A stretch of 64,000 nucleotides of DNA from an uncultured Rikenellaceae bacterium (GCA_949287525.1 CASEGL010000001.1:62001-126000), one strand, 5' to 3'; shown: positions 44,431-58,563, counted from the first letter of the stretch. Numbers and translations are program-made. Notes: a model not told the origin generated them from the sequence alone.

Positions 44431-45417
44431 ATGATTACAAAAACCAGACTCTTTCCGATCCTCCTGCTCGTCGCGCTATGCGCCGGATGCCTGTTTCTGA
44501 CACCGCAGCCCGCCTTCGGCTCCATCGCCGAAACGGAAGCCGTCACCGCGGCCGACGAGGCGACGCAGCAGCAACCCGAACAAACGGTCTCGTCCTCCGC
44601 ATTCATCCGTTTCATCCAGCACAACCTGACCGACCTGACCTTTCTCCACAAGCTCCACTTCCTCCTCTACCTGATCGCCCCGCTCGCCATCCTGGCCTTC
44701 AGTCTGGTCATGTTCCTGCGCAAAAACTGGAAAAATCCCCGCCTGCTGTTTGCCCTCAGCCTGTCCGAATTCCTGTTCGCCTTCGGCAACGCCAGCGTCG
44801 GCACCAGTTCATTTCCCTGGTTCTGCGACTACACCATCGTCGGCTGGATCGTGACGATCCTCTGCTTCCTCTACCTGCTCCGCCTGCTGGTCACGCAGAT
44901 AACAATCCTCCGGGCGACCATTGCCGGTCTCTCCGACAGGCGCCCGATCCGCATCGGCCTGCTGCTGTTCTACATCGCCATCGCCGTTTCGTTCACCTTT
45001 TTCTTCTCCGGCAAGGGCCTCTACTGGATGGCGCCTGTCGTCGTTGCGGCCATGTGGTACTTCACCCGCAAGAACCTGACCGACAGCCCCGCGGAAACGT
45101 GGCGCTTCATCGGCTACACGGGCGTCGTCTTCGGCGGCCTCATCATCTTCTTCCTGCAGACCATCGGCTTCATCCTGCTGGTATTCCTGATCCTCTTCCT
45201 GGTGCGCGGATTCGGCGAGAGCCAGGGCGCCAGCCATCCCGTCGAGGAGCAGCCCGACCACACGGACGCCCTGCTGGAACGGGCGGCCGACGGCACGCCG
45301 TTCGTCCGCCACTCCGACGGCTCATCGACCCAGCTGCGCGATCTGGGCAACGGCGACTTCCAGGATTTCAACGGCACCCCCTGGCACGACAGCGGCAACG
45401 GCCACATGTTCCGCTAA
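44431..45417 (+). CDS. Multi-spanning membrane protein of unknown function
   Basis: 328 aa. The N-terminus (LFPILLLVALCAGCLFLTPQPAFGS) is a signal sequence or anchor, possibly with a lipobox Cys. A 45-residue Gln/Thr-rich linker precedes about six further hydrophobic segments, e.g. LHFLLYLIAPLAILAFSLVM, YTIVGWIVTILCFLYLLRLL, IGLLLFYIAIAVSFTFFF and VFGGLIIFFLQTIGFILLVF. The last 80 residues are polar and contain RLRDLGNGDFQDFNGTPWHDS-like Gly/Asp-rich sequence. I do not recognise a family. Confidence 0.7.
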   Translation: MITKTRLFPILLLVALCAGCLFLTPQPAFGSIAETEAVTAADEATQQQPEQTVSSSAFIRFIQHNLTDLTFLHKLHFLLYLIAPLAILAFSLVMFLRKNWKNPRLLFALSLSEFLFAFGNASVGTSSFPWFCDYTIVGWIVTILCFLYLLRLLVTQITILRATIAGLSDRRPIRIGLLLFYIAIAVSFTFFFSGKGLYWMAPVVVAAMWYFTRKNLTDSPAETWRFIGYTGVVFGGLIIFFLQTIGFILLVFLILFLVRGFGESQGASHPVEEQPDHTDALLERAADGTPFVRHSDGSSTQLRDLGNGDFQDFNGTPWHDSGNGHMFR

Positions 45418-45450
45418 CCGCCGCGGCAGCAGCCCGCCCGCACCCCGCAC

Positions 45451-45488
45451 AAAAAAACCGGGACCGGAGTTTTCCGGTCTCGGTTTTT
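45451..45488. terminator. Bidirectional terminator between the membrane protein gene and gcvT
   Basis: 16-bp stem (45453-45468 with 45473-45488, one G-T pair) with a GTTT loop. A-run on the left and T-run on the right serve both convergent genes. Confidence 0.92.
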
Positions 45489-45518
45489 CATTTGCGCCGC
45501 AGGTGCGGTCTCCGCCGA

Positions 45519-46616
45519 CTAAACGAACGGGATCTTCACCACACCGGCCTTGAGCAGACGCTCGCGCACCTTGATGTAGATCTCCGTACCGGCCTTGGCA
45601 AATTCGGGTTTCACGTAACCCATGCCGATACCCACCTTCAGGCAGGGCGACATCGTACCCGACGTCACCACGCCGATCTTGTTGCCCTCGGCATCGGTGA
45701 TGTCATAGCCGTGACGCGGAATACCGCGGTCGATCATCTTGAAGCCCACCAGCTTGCGGGTGATCTCACCGGCCTTCTGACGCTCCATGAGCGGACGGTC
45801 GATGAAGTCCTTGCCCTCGGCGAACTTGGTGATCCAGCCCAGACCGGCCTCGATGGGCGAGGTCGTGTCGTCAATGTCGTTGCCGTAGAGGCAGAAGCCC
45901 TTCTCCAGACGGAGCGTGTCGCGCGCACCCAGTCCGATGTTCTTCAGACCGTACTCCTCGCCGGCTTTCCAGAGAGCCTCCCACAGTTTGTCGGCATCCT
46001 CGTTGGCGATGTAGATCTCGCAACCGCCCGCACCGGTGTAACCCGTAGCGGAAACGATGGCGTCCTTGATGCCGGCGATCTCGGTCTTCACGAAAGTATA
46101 GTAAACCAGATCCTCAACGGGAGCGGGACACATCTTCTGCACGATCTTCATGGCCAGGGGACCCTGCACGGCCAGCTGGCAGATCTCGTCCGAAGCGTTG
46201 TAGATCTCCTTGCCTGCGGTCAGACCGAACGCCTCACCCTCCTTGACGATGTGGGCATAATCCTTGGCAATGTTGGCGGCATTAACCACGAGCAGGTAGG
46301 TCTCGCCGTCGATGCGATAGACGAGCAGGTCGTCCACGATACCGCCCTTGCCGTTGGGCATGGTGGTGTACTGCACCTTGCCGTCGGTCAGCGCAGCCAC
46401 ATTGTTGGAGGTGATGCGCTGCAGGAAATCGAGCGCCTTGGGGCCTTTCACCCAGATCTCGCCCATGTGGCTCACGTCGAATACGCCGGCCTTCTCACGT
46501 ACGTTGATATGCTCTTCGTTGATGCCGGTGAACTCGATCGGCATGTTGTATCCGGCGAACTCCGCCATCTTCGCCCCGTTGGCGATGTGATACTTGGTAA
46601 ACGGTGTTGTTTTCAT
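45519..46616 (-). CDS. gcvT: Aminomethyltransferase (glycine cleavage T protein)
   Basis: 365 aa. Transfers the methylene group of glycine, held on the H-protein lipoyl arm, to tetrahydrofolate. Motifs: [52 protein letters not shown] segment and [12 protein letters not shown], with [19 protein letters not shown] near the C-terminal third. Other glycine-cleavage genes are not in the window. The 5' leader (about 45 nt) contains a short GC hairpin but is too short for a glycine riboswitch. Confidence 0.96.
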   Translation of the reverse strand: MKTTPFTKYHIANGAKMAEFAGYNMPIEFTGINEEHINVREKAGVFDVSHMGEIWVKGPKALDFLQRITSNNVAALTDGKVQYTTMPNGKGGIVDDLLVYRIDGETYLLVVNAANIAKDYAHIVKEGEAFGLTAGKEIYNASDEICQLAVQGPLAMKIVQKMCPAPVEDLVYYTFVKTEIAGIKDAIVSATGYTGAGGCEIYIANEDADKLWEALWKAGEEYGLKNIGLGARDTLRLEKGFCLYGNDIDDTTSPIEAGLGWITKFAEGKDFIDRPLMERQKAGEITRKLVGFKMIDRGIPRHGYDITDAEGNKIGVVTSGTMSPCLKVGIGMGYVKPEFAKAGTEIYIKVRERLLKAGVVKIPFV

Positions 46617-46670
46617 GTATGCTTGATTGAAATAGTTTCCATTCTGTGCCGGTTTCCGGCCGGCAATTTA

Positions 46671-46678
46671 CAAATATA
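46671..46678 (-). promoter_or_regulatory. -7 element for gcvT
   Basis: Minus-strand TATATTTG, 54 bases upstream of the start codon. Confidence 0.55.
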
Positions 46679-46736
46679 ACAAAATCCGCAAATTCTCCCC
46701 GCGGCCGAAGCCTCTTTTCCGCAACGGGCCGCCCGC

Positions 46737-47936
46737 CTACGCATTCCTTTTCATGCCCAGGCGCGGACAGCGGTGGAACTCCCTGGTGCGGTCGAACAGA
46801 TAGCGGTAGGTAACGTGGGTCTTGTTGCGGTGGGCGCAGACGTAGCTCTCCACCATGCGGATCATCACGGGGTTGAAGTCGCCCATCCAGGCCAGTTCCA
46901 GCGTCTTGTAGTGGATGTCGCCGCGCGCCACGGAACGCTCGAACTCGTGCATGATACCCGACTCGATGCCGCGGCCGTGGAACTCGGGCGCCACGCCGAA
47001 GATGATCGCAAAGACCCGGTCGGCCTTGTGGGTGAACTTCAGCATGGCCATCAGCCGCAGCTTGTTCACCAGATTGAGCTTGCCGTGGAAACGGCCGATC
47101 ACGCGGTTCAGGTCAGGCACCATGATGAAGAAGCCGACAGGCTCGTCGTTGAAGTAGGCGAAGTAGATCAGTTTCTCGTCGATGATGGGCTTCATCGACT
47201 TCATCATGCTCTGCGCCTGTTCGCGCGTCATGGGGCGCACGCCGGGGAAATTGGCCCACGCCTTGTTGTAGATCAACCGGAAATCGTCGGCCACCTGCTC
47301 CAGGTTGCGCTTGTCGATGTGGTCGAAACGGTAGCCCGGCGTCTCCTCCAGCCTTTTCACGCGGGCATAGACGGTCGGGTTGAACTCGCCCACCCGCATG
47401 TTGCGCTGGTAGGTGTACTGGTTGAAATAGTTCTGAAATCCGTATCCCTCGAAGAGGTTCTTATAATAAGAAAAGTTGTAGGGGTTGGCGTAGAGGGGCT
47501 GCAACTCGAAACCCTGCACCAGACACCCCCACCACTCATCGCGGGGGCCGAAGTTGATCGGGCCGTCCATCGCTTCCATGCCTTTGGACTTGAGCCAGTC
47601 GCGCGCCGCGTCGAACAGCATGTTGGCCGCCTCCTGCGAGTCGATGCACTCGAAAAAGCCGCAGCCTCCCGTCGGCTGCTCCTCGGCGGCCGCCTGATCG
47701 GCATTGTAGAATGCGGCGATGCGCCCCACAACCTCGCCCGATGCGTCACGCAACAGCCAGCGGATGGCGTCGCCTCCCTCGAACATCCGGTTGCTAGCCG
47801 GATCGAAAATCTTCTCGATGTCGCCGTCCAGCGGCTGCACCCAGTTGCGGTTACCCTTATATAATTTCCGCGCCATGGACAGGAACTCCCGTGCCTGTTT
47901 GCGCGTTTTCACCTCTTCCAGCGTATATTTTTCCAT
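46737..47936 (-). CDS. GNAT-like protein, large conserved Bacteroidota form
   Basis: 399 aa, much longer than a single acetyltransferase. The C-terminal part (about 250-360) has GNAT-like strands and an acetyl-CoA-loop-like segment (FGVAPEFHGRGIESGIMHEF). The N-terminal part (about 1-180) contains GPINFGPRDEWWGCLVQGFELQPLYANPYNFSYY, a second related fold, so it may be a tandem GNAT pair. No signal peptide. Substrate unknown. A TATATTTG box at 47960-47967 drives it, divergent from gdhA. Confidence 0.78.
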   Translation of the reverse strand: MEKYTLEEVKTRKQAREFLSMARKLYKGNRNWVQPLDGDIEKIFDPASNRMFEGGDAIRWLLRDASGEVVGRIAAFYNADQAAAEEQPTGGCGFFECIDSQEAANMLFDAARDWLKSKGMEAMDGPINFGPRDEWWGCLVQGFELQPLYANPYNFSYYKNLFEGYGFQNYFNQYTYQRNMRVGEFNPTVYARVKRLEETPGYRFDHIDKRNLEQVADDFRLIYNKAWANFPGVRPMTREQAQSMMKSMKPIIDEKLIYFAYFNDEPVGFFIMVPDLNRVIGRFHGKLNLVNKLRLMAMLKFTHKADRVFAIIFGVAPEFHGRGIESGIMHEFERSVARGDIHYKTLELAWMGDFNPVMIRMVESYVCAHRNKTHVTYRYLFDRTREFHRCPRLGMKRNA

Positions 47937-47959
47937 ATCGAATAGGATCTTTCAATCTT

Positions 47960-47967
47960 CAAATATA
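47960..47967 (-). promoter_or_regulatory. -7 element for the large GNAT-like gene
   Basis: Minus-strand TATATTTG, 24 bases before the start codon. Confidence 0.55.
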
Positions 47968-48114
47968 GAAAAAAACACGTGATTTTCCGCAACGGCGCAA
48001 CGGAAAAACCACCCCTCCGCACGGGGAAAGCGCAAAAACACCGCCACAAAAGGATCGGGACAAAGATTTTTCATCTTTTTTCTCGCCGCCATTATAAACT
48101 ATCATAAAATTGCC

Positions 48115-48122
48115 TATATTTG
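48115..48122 (+). promoter_or_regulatory. -7 element for gdhA
   Basis: Exact TATATTTG, 85 bases before the start codon, leaving a leader of about 78 nt with a hairpin. Confidence 0.6.
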
Positions 48123-48134
48123 GAGAAAATTTAA

Positions 48135-48155
48135 AGGGTGCGTACGCCGCGCCCT
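48135..48155 (+). promoter_or_regulatory. Hairpin in the gdhA leader
   Basis: 8-bp stem (48135-48142 with 48148-48155, one G-T pair) and a 5-base loop near the 5' end of the predicted transcript. It could stabilise the mRNA or regulate it; the sequence alone does not show which. Six T follow only after a 14-base gap, so it is not a standard terminator. Confidence 0.45.
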
Positions 48156-48206
48156 GAGAACAAACGGAATTTTTTAAAGACACACTTTAACTAATAACTT
48201 TCAATC

Positions 48207-49547
48207 ATGAATGTTGAGAAATTGATGGCCGACCTTGAGCGTCGCCACCCGGGAGAAAGCGAATACCTGCAGGCTGTTCGCGAAGTACTCGAATCGATCG
48301 AAGAAGTGTACAACCAGCACCCCGAATTCGAGAAGGCCAAGATCGTTGAGCGTATCGTTGAGCCGGATCGTATCTTCACTTTCCGTGTTACCTGGGTAGA
48401 TGACAAAGGCGAAGTTCAGACCAACCTCGGTTACCGCGTACAGTTCAACAGCGCGATTGGCCCGTACAAAGGTGGTCTGCGTTTCCACAAGGCCGTTAAC
48501 CCCTCGATGCTGAAATTCCTCGGCTTCGAGCAGACGTTCAAAAACGCCCTCACCACGCTCCCGATGGGCGGTGCAAAGGGTGGTTCCGATTTCGACCCGG
48601 TTGGCAAATCGGATGCTGAGATCATGCGTTTCTGCCAGGCTTTCATGCTTGAGTTGTGGCGCAACATCGGTGTAGACACCGACGTACCTGCCGGTGACGT
48701 AGGCGTAGGCGGTCGTGAGATCGGCTTCCTCAACGGTATGTACCAGAAACTCGCTCGTCAGTACCACACGGGTGTGCTGACCGGTAAAGGTATGAACTGG
48801 GGCGGTTCGATCCTTCGTCCCGAGGCAACCGGTTACGGCGCTCTCTACTTCGTACAGCACATGCTGCACCTGGCTGGCAAAGACATCAAGGGCGCTACGA
48901 TCGCTCTCTCGGGCTTCGGTAACGTAGCTTGGGGTGCCGCCAAGAAGGCCACCGAACTGGGCGCAAAGGTTATCGCTATCTCGGGTCCTGACGGTGTGAT
49001 CTACAACCCGAACGGCATGAACGAGGAGAAGATCAACTACATGCTCGAACTCCGCGCTTCGAACCGCAACATCGTTGCTCCGTTCGCTGAGAAGTTCCCG
49101 GATGCTACCTTCACCCCCGGCAAGAAAGCATGGAGCATCAAGTGCGACATCGCTCTCCCCTGCGCATTCCAGAACGAGCTGAACGGCGACGACGCTGCCG
49201 AACTGCTGAAGAACGGTACGTGGTGCTGCGCCGAGGTATCGAACATGGGATGTACGCCTGAGGCTATCCACGCATTCCAGAAAGCCGGTATCCTCTTCGC
49301 TCCGGGTAAAGCCGTTAACGCCGGTGGTGTAGCAACCTCGGGTCTGGAAATGACTCAGAACTGCATGCACCTGTCGTGGTCGGGCAAAGAGGTGGACGAA
49401 AGACTCCACACCATCATGGCCAGCATCCACGAGGCTTGCGTTACCTACGGTAAACAGGCTGACGGCTATGTAAACTACGTGAAAGGCGCCAACATTGCCG
49501 GCTTCATGAAAGTCGCTCAGGCAATGCTCGAGCAAGGTATCTACTAA
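48207..49547 (+). CDS. gdhA: Glutamate dehydrogenase, hexameric type
   Basis: 446 aa, the hexameric class I length. Catalyses 2-oxoglutarate + ammonium + NAD(P)H to glutamate and the reverse. Motifs: PYKGGLRFH, catalytic-lysine segment LPMGGAKGGSDFDP, VPAGDVGVGGREIG and nucleotide-binding GFGNVAWG. Coenzyme preference cannot be fixed by eye. Codon use differs from neighbours: many GGT, GCT, GTT and CGT codons rather than C-ending ones, as expected for a very highly expressed gene. Confidence 0.97.
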   Translation: MNVEKLMADLERRHPGESEYLQAVREVLESIEEVYNQHPEFEKAKIVERIVEPDRIFTFRVTWVDDKGEVQTNLGYRVQFNSAIGPYKGGLRFHKAVNPSMLKFLGFEQTFKNALTTLPMGGAKGGSDFDPVGKSDAEIMRFCQAFMLELWRNIGVDTDVPAGDVGVGGREIGFLNGMYQKLARQYHTGVLTGKGMNWGGSILRPEATGYGALYFVQHMLHLAGKDIKGATIALSGFGNVAWGAAKKATELGAKVIAISGPDGVIYNPNGMNEEKINYMLELRASNRNIVAPFAEKFPDATFTPGKKAWSIKCDIALPCAFQNELNGDDAAELLKNGTWCCAEVSNMGCTPEAIHAFQKAGILFAPGKAVNAGGVATSGLEMTQNCMHLSWSGKEVDERLHTIMASIHEACVTYGKQADGYVNYVKGANIAGFMKVAQAMLEQGIY

Positions 49548-49570
49548 TCGATACTCCTTTCGCAAGAAGC

Positions 49571-49604
49571 AAAGGGATGTCCGCAAGGGCATCCCTTTCT
49601 TTTT
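49571..49604 (+). terminator. Terminator of gdhA
   Basis: 12-bp stem (49571-49582 with 49587-49598, one G-T pair) capped by a GCAA tetraloop, followed by CTTTTT. Confidence 0.92.
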
Positions 49605-49916
49605 GTCCGCTCCGAAGCCTACCGGCTGTTGTCGGCACCAGTTCCTGCCCCATGCCCGCACCTGCTTGCTTCCTGTTTTCTGTTTCCGCTACACCCACGG
49701 AAGCGACATGCCGGCGGCACGACAGCCCCCCGAAAGCGGTAATACGGTGAAGACAACGGCAGTAGTACGACAACAAGTAGCCCATAGCCAGACAACGGAA
49801 CGCGACGGCGGCACAATGGCAGTACAGCGACAGCACCCCAACGGCAGCCCGACATCGACAACACGGCGGCAGCAACAACAACACCAACACCAACAACACA
49901 GCGGCAGCAACAACAC
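49605..49916. other. Low-complexity spacer between convergent terminators
   Basis: About 310 bases between the gdhA and mgsA terminators. The right half is purine- and CAAC-rich. Frames across it give Thr/Gln or Cys/Val low-complexity strings and are not credible proteins. Confidence 0.6.
49866..49915. repeat. 15-bp direct repeat, period 35, in a CAA/CAAC-rich tract
   Basis: GCGGCAGCAACAACA occurs at 49866-49880 and 49901-49915, separated by CAACAC-type repeats. Confidence 0.8.
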
Positions 49917-49990
49917 AAAAACGGCAGGCGGCATCTATGTGCCGCCTGCCGTCACTTATCCTATTATGAAAAGATCGGGGGTCTCCGATC
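49917..49990 (-). terminator. Tandem hairpins terminating mgsA
   Basis: Close to the stop, a weak hairpin (49973-49978 with 49985-49990) is followed on the minus strand by TTTT. Further on, a 13-bp perfect stem (49921-49933 with 49940-49952) is followed by TTTTGTG. Confidence 0.8.
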
Positions 49991-50007
49991 CCGACAACAA
50001 TTCGCCG

Positions 50008-50475
50008 CTACTTCTTCAACACCCGCTCAACATAACTGCGGTATTCCTTCACCACCGGTTTGTAGTCGCCGTCGAACAGCGGCGAGGAGATGATGAAGTC
50101 CGCCGACGAACGGTTCACGGCTGTCGGCACATTGTAAAGCGTAGCCAGACGCAGCAGGGCTTTCACATCCACATCGTGGGGCTGCGCCTCCATCGGGTCC
50201 CAGAAGAAGATCAGCGCGTCGATCTTGCCCTCGGCAATCATGGCGCCCAGCTGCTGGTCGCCGCCCAGCGGCCCCGATTTCAATAGGCGGACATCGGCCG
50301 TCTCCTTCCCGCCCAGCTGCTTCTCTTCCAGCGTAGCCGCCACCATCTTACCGGTCGTTCCGGTACATACGAGACTGTGCTTCAGCAGCAATTCCTTGTT
50401 CCAGTCGGCCCATTCGACCAGATCGGGTTTCATGTTGTCATGCGCCACCAGCGCAATCGTTTTCTTTCCTTTCAT
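50008..50475 (-). CDS. mgsA: Methylglyoxal synthase
   Basis: 155 aa, normal length. Converts dihydroxyacetone phosphate to methylglyoxal and phosphate, an overflow bypass of lower glycolysis. Motifs: ALVAHDNMKPDL, phosphate-binding TGTTGKM, SGPLGGDQQLGA, catalytic Asp in FFWDPMEAQPHDVDVKAL, and NRSSADFIISS. It lies downstream of valS on the same strand but is preceded by a repeat-rich control region. Its metabolic neighbour tpiA is 7 kb away. Confidence 0.96.
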   Translation of the reverse strand: MKGKKTIALVAHDNMKPDLVEWADWNKELLLKHSLVCTGTTGKMVAATLEEKQLGGKETADVRLLKSGPLGGDQQLGAMIAEGKIDALIFFWDPMEAQPHDVDVKALLRLATLYNVPTAVNRSSADFIISSPLFDGDYKPVVKEYRSYVERVLKK

Positions 50476-50512
50476 CTTTTCTTAACATCCAAATTAACTC
50501 GCTGCAAAGGAA

Positions 50513-50563
50513 CGTAACAAAGGTTACGAAATCCCTTCCGCCGCATTACGAAATCGTTACGAA
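50513..50563 (-). promoter_or_regulatory. Candidate operator upstream of mgsA
   Basis: Inverted repeat CGTAAC-AAAG-GTTACG at 50513-50528, whose right arm starts a series of TTACGAA copies at 50524, 50546 and 50557, spaced 22 and 11 bases (whole helical turns). It sits 38-88 bases upstream of the mgsA start. Function is inferred from spacing only. Confidence 0.4.
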
Positions 50564-50596
50564 CCGATTTTCCCGTGCGGACACCGGCGAGCGCGC

Positions 50597-53224
<2,628 letters not shown>

Positions 53225-53276
53225 ATTGTTTTATGATTTTTCTTGTACTGAAATTCGATCCAACCGGAACAATGTA

Positions 53277-53284
53277 CAAAGATA
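53277..53284 (-). promoter_or_regulatory. -7 element for valS
   Basis: Minus-strand TATCTTTG, 53 bases before the start codon. Confidence 0.6.
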
Positions 53285-53372
53285 ATGAATTTCAGGCACC
53301 GCAGCGTACCTGTACGGAGAAACTGATGATCAGTTTTTGACGGCGGCATATCATTCCCAGAGAGAGTTTCGT

Positions 53373-53380
53373 TATCTTTG
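53373..53380 (+). promoter_or_regulatory. -7 element for lon
   Basis: Exact TATCTTTG, 36 bases before the lon start. An AAGGAG at 53399-53404 also lies before the ATG, but at 11 bases it is further than a normal Shine-Dalgarno. No heat-shock operator such as CIRCE is visible. Confidence 0.6.
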
Positions 53381-53415
53381 TACCTTAAAATTCGAAAAAA
53401 GGAGATTTTCCGAAC

Positions 53416-55848
<2,433 letters not shown>

Positions 55849-55906
55849 CGCGCCCCCACAGGCCGGATTCGCCCCCGCAGGCGCATGGATTGCGGGAATT
55901 TCTTGT

Positions 55907-55914
55907 TAATTTTG
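55907..55914 (+). promoter_or_regulatory. -7 element for lysS
   Basis: Exact TAATTTTG, 36 bases before the start codon. Confidence 0.6.
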
Positions 55915-55950
55915 CAAACAAAACTATTTGCAGAAAAAACCGATACGCAC

Positions 55951-57672
55951 ATGTCATATACCGAACTCAGCGAACAGGAACAACTGCGCCGCAACTCGCT
56001 GGCGGCCCTGCGGGAACTGGGCATCGAACCCTACCCCGCCGCACAGTATCCGGTCAATACGACCGCTGCCGAAATCGCAGCCGGTTTCGATCCGGAACAG
56101 CACAATTTCCAGGAGGTCTGCATCGCCGGCCGCATCATGAGCCGCCGCATCATGGGCAGCGCTTCTTTCTTTGAACTTCAGGACCACACGGGCCGCATCC
56201 AGGTGTATATCCGTCGCGACGACGTCTGCCCCGAAGGCGATCCGACCCTCTACAACACGGTATTCAAGAAGCTGCTCGACATCGGCGACTTCATCGGCGT
56301 CGAGGGCTATGCCTTCATCACCCAGACGGGCGAACTCTCGATCCACTGCCGCCGCTTCACCGTGCTGAGCAAGTCGATCCGTCCGCTCCCCATCGTCAAG
56401 GAGAAGGACGGCAAGGTGTACGACGCCTTCTCCGATCCGGAGGCCCGCTACCGCCAGCGCTATGTCGATCTGGTGGTCAATCCGCAGGTTCGCAAGGTAT
56501 TTGAAAAACGTGCGCTGATTATCTCCACGATGCGCCGCTTCTTCGACGAGCGGGGCTACCTCGAGGTCGAGACGCCGATCCTGCAGCCCATTCCGGGCGG
56601 CGCCGCGGCACGTCCGTTCATCACGCACCACAATACGCTCGACACCGACCTCTACCTCCGCATCGCCAACGAACTCTACCTCAAGCGGCTGATCGTAGGC
56701 GGTTATCCGGGCGTCTATGAGTTTGCCCGCGACTTCCGCAACGAAGGCATGGACCGCACCCACAACCCGGAATTCACCGTCATGGAGATCTATGTCCCCT
56801 ATAAGGACTACCTGTGGATGATGGATTTCACGGAAGCCATGCTGGAGACCGTCTGCCTGGCCGTAAACGGCACCACGGAGATCAAGATCGGCGACCGCGA
56901 CATCAGTTTCAAGCGCCCCTTCCGCCGCATCACCATGACCGACGCCATCCGCGAAAAGACGGGCTTCGACATCACCGGCAAGAGCGAGGAGGAGCTGCGC
57001 GCCGCCTGCCGCGACCTGAAAGTGGAAATCGACGACACGATGGGCAAAGGCAAGCTGATCGATGCCATCTTCGGCACCTACTGCGAGGAGGAGCTGATCC
57101 AGCCTACCTTCGTCATGGACTACCCGATCGAGATGTCGCCGCTGAGCAAGCGCCACCGCAACAACCGCGACCTGACCGAGCGGTTCGAGCTGTTTGTCGT
57201 AGGCAAGGAACTTTGCAACGCCTACTCGGAGCTGAACGACCCGATCGACCAGTACGAGCGTTTCCAGGAGCAGCTGCGCCTGAGCGAAAAGGGAGACGAC
57301 GAGGCGATGTTCATCGACATGGATTTCGTGCGCGCCCTGGAGTACGGCATGCCGCCCACCTCCGGCATGGGCATGGGTATCGACCGACTGACGATGTTCA
57401 TGACCAACCAGCCGTCGATTCAGGATGTCCTCTTCTTCCCGCAGATGAAACCCGAAAAAGGCGTGGTCAAAGACCCTGTCGAGAAATATGCCGAAAAAGG
57501 CATTCCGGCCGAATGGGTTCCGGTGCTGCACAAGATGGGCTTCACGACGGTCGAGTCGCTGAAAAAGCTGGCTGCCGGCAAACTTTTTAACGACCTGTGC
57601 GGTTTCAATAAAAAGAACAAGCTGGGGCTGAAGAATCCGACGGCCGACGAAGTGAAGGCGTGGGTGGAGTAA
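55951..57672 (+). CDS. lysS: Lysyl-tRNA synthetase, class II, with C-terminal extension
   Basis: 573 aa, about 70 longer than E. coli LysS. The N-terminal OB fold binds the anticodon ([31 protein letters not shown]). Class II motifs: motif 1 [13 protein letters not shown], motif 2 [25 protein letters not shown], motif 3 [18 protein letters not shown]. After the normal end ([10 protein letters not shown]) comes an added segment rich in Lys ([19 protein letters not shown] ... [22 protein letters not shown]) that looks helical and could aid tRNA binding. tpiA follows after 59 bases without a terminator. Confidence 0.96.
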   Translation: MSYTELSEQEQLRRNSLAALRELGIEPYPAAQYPVNTTAAEIAAGFDPEQHNFQEVCIAGRIMSRRIMGSASFFELQDHTGRIQVYIRRDDVCPEGDPTLYNTVFKKLLDIGDFIGVEGYAFITQTGELSIHCRRFTVLSKSIRPLPIVKEKDGKVYDAFSDPEARYRQRYVDLVVNPQVRKVFEKRALIISTMRRFFDERGYLEVETPILQPIPGGAAARPFITHHNTLDTDLYLRIANELYLKRLIVGGYPGVYEFARDFRNEGMDRTHNPEFTVMEIYVPYKDYLWMMDFTEAMLETVCLAVNGTTEIKIGDRDISFKRPFRRITMTDAIREKTGFDITGKSEEELRAACRDLKVEIDDTMGKGKLIDAIFGTYCEEELIQPTFVMDYPIEMSPLSKRHRNNRDLTERFELFVVGKELCNAYSELNDPIDQYERFQEQLRLSEKGDDEAMFIDMDFVRALEYGMPPTSGMGMGIDRLTMFMTNQPSIQDVLFFPQMKPEKGVVKDPVEKYAEKGIPAEWVPVLHKMGFTTVESLKKLAAGKLFNDLCGFNKKNKLGLKNPTADEVKAWVE

Positions 57673-57731
57673 CCGCCCCGCCGGACAGCAACAAGTCACC
57701 AAACTTCAATCATACCATAAAACGAACAATC

Positions 57732-58490
57732 ATGAGAAGAAAGATCGTTGCGGGTAACTGGAAAATGAACACCACCCCCGCAGAAGGCGCCGAACTGGCC
57801 AAAGCCGTCGCTGCCGGCAAGAAAGAGATCTGCGACTGCGTGAACTTCATCGTATGTCCGCCTTTCACCCACCTGAGCGAAGTAGTACGGATCACGCGCG
57901 GCACGGGCGTAGCCGTCGGCGCACAGGATTGCGCAACGGAAGAGAAAGGAGCGTTCACGGGCGAAGTTTCGGCCCACATGATCGCTTCGCTCGGCGTCGA
58001 GTACGTCATTCTGGGTCACTCGGAGCGCCGTCAGTACTACGGCGAGACGAGCGAGACGCTCAACCGCAAGATGCGCCAGGCCTATGCACACGGTCTTGCA
58101 CCGATCTACTGCGTGGGCGAAAAGCTCGAAGAGCGTGAAGACGGCCGCCACTTCGACGTGGTCAAAGCCCAGCTCGAGGAGGTGATCTACAACCTGACGC
58201 CCGAACAGTTTGAACGGCTGATCGTCGCCTACGAACCCGTATGGGCCATCGGCACCGGCAAGACCGCCACGGCCGAACAGGCACAGGAGATACACGCCCA
58301 CATCCGCCGCACGCTGGCTGCCAAATTCGGTGCGGCTGCCGAGCAGACGCCCATTCTCTACGGCGGCTCGTGCAAACCCTCCAATGCCGGCGAACTCTTC
58401 GCCAAGGAGGACGTGGACGGCGGTCTGATCGGCGGCGCGGCACTCGAGGCCGAGTCGTTCCTCCAGATCGGCAAGGCATTCCTGAAATAG
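57732..58490 (+). CDS. tpiA: Triosephosphate isomerase
   Basis: 252 aa, standard. Interconverts dihydroxyacetone phosphate and glyceraldehyde-3-phosphate. Catalytic residues: Lys11 (GNWKMN), His in ILGHSERR and Glu in [12 protein letters not shown]; phosphate-gripping loop [10 protein letters not shown] and GGLIGGAAL at the C-terminus. Possibly co-transcribed with lysS. Confidence 0.97.
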   Translation: MRRKIVAGNWKMNTTPAEGAELAKAVAAGKKEICDCVNFIVCPPFTHLSEVVRITRGTGVAVGAQDCATEEKGAFTGEVSAHMIASLGVEYVILGHSERRQYYGETSETLNRKMRQAYAHGLAPIYCVGEKLEEREDGRHFDVVKAQLEEVIYNLTPEQFERLIVAYEPVWAIGTGKTATAEQAQEIHAHIRRTLAAKFGAAAEQTPILYGGSCKPSNAGELFAKEDVDGGLIGGAALEAESFLQIGKAFLK

Positions 58491-58518
58491 ACGGAAGGCA
58501 ACTGTCCAAAAAACGACG

Positions 58519-58548
58519 GAGGCCGGAGCTTTCTGCTCCGGCCTCTTT
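58519..58548 (+). terminator. Terminator of tpiA
   Basis: 11-bp perfect stem (58519-58529 with 58535-58545), a 5-base loop and TTT. Confidence 0.8.
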
Positions 58549-58563
58549 GCATGTTTCCGCCCG

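Noticed and set aside
46617..46690. Glycine riboswitch before gcvT
   Set aside because: The predicted leader is only about 45 nt and holds one short GC hairpin, too small for the glycine aptamer.
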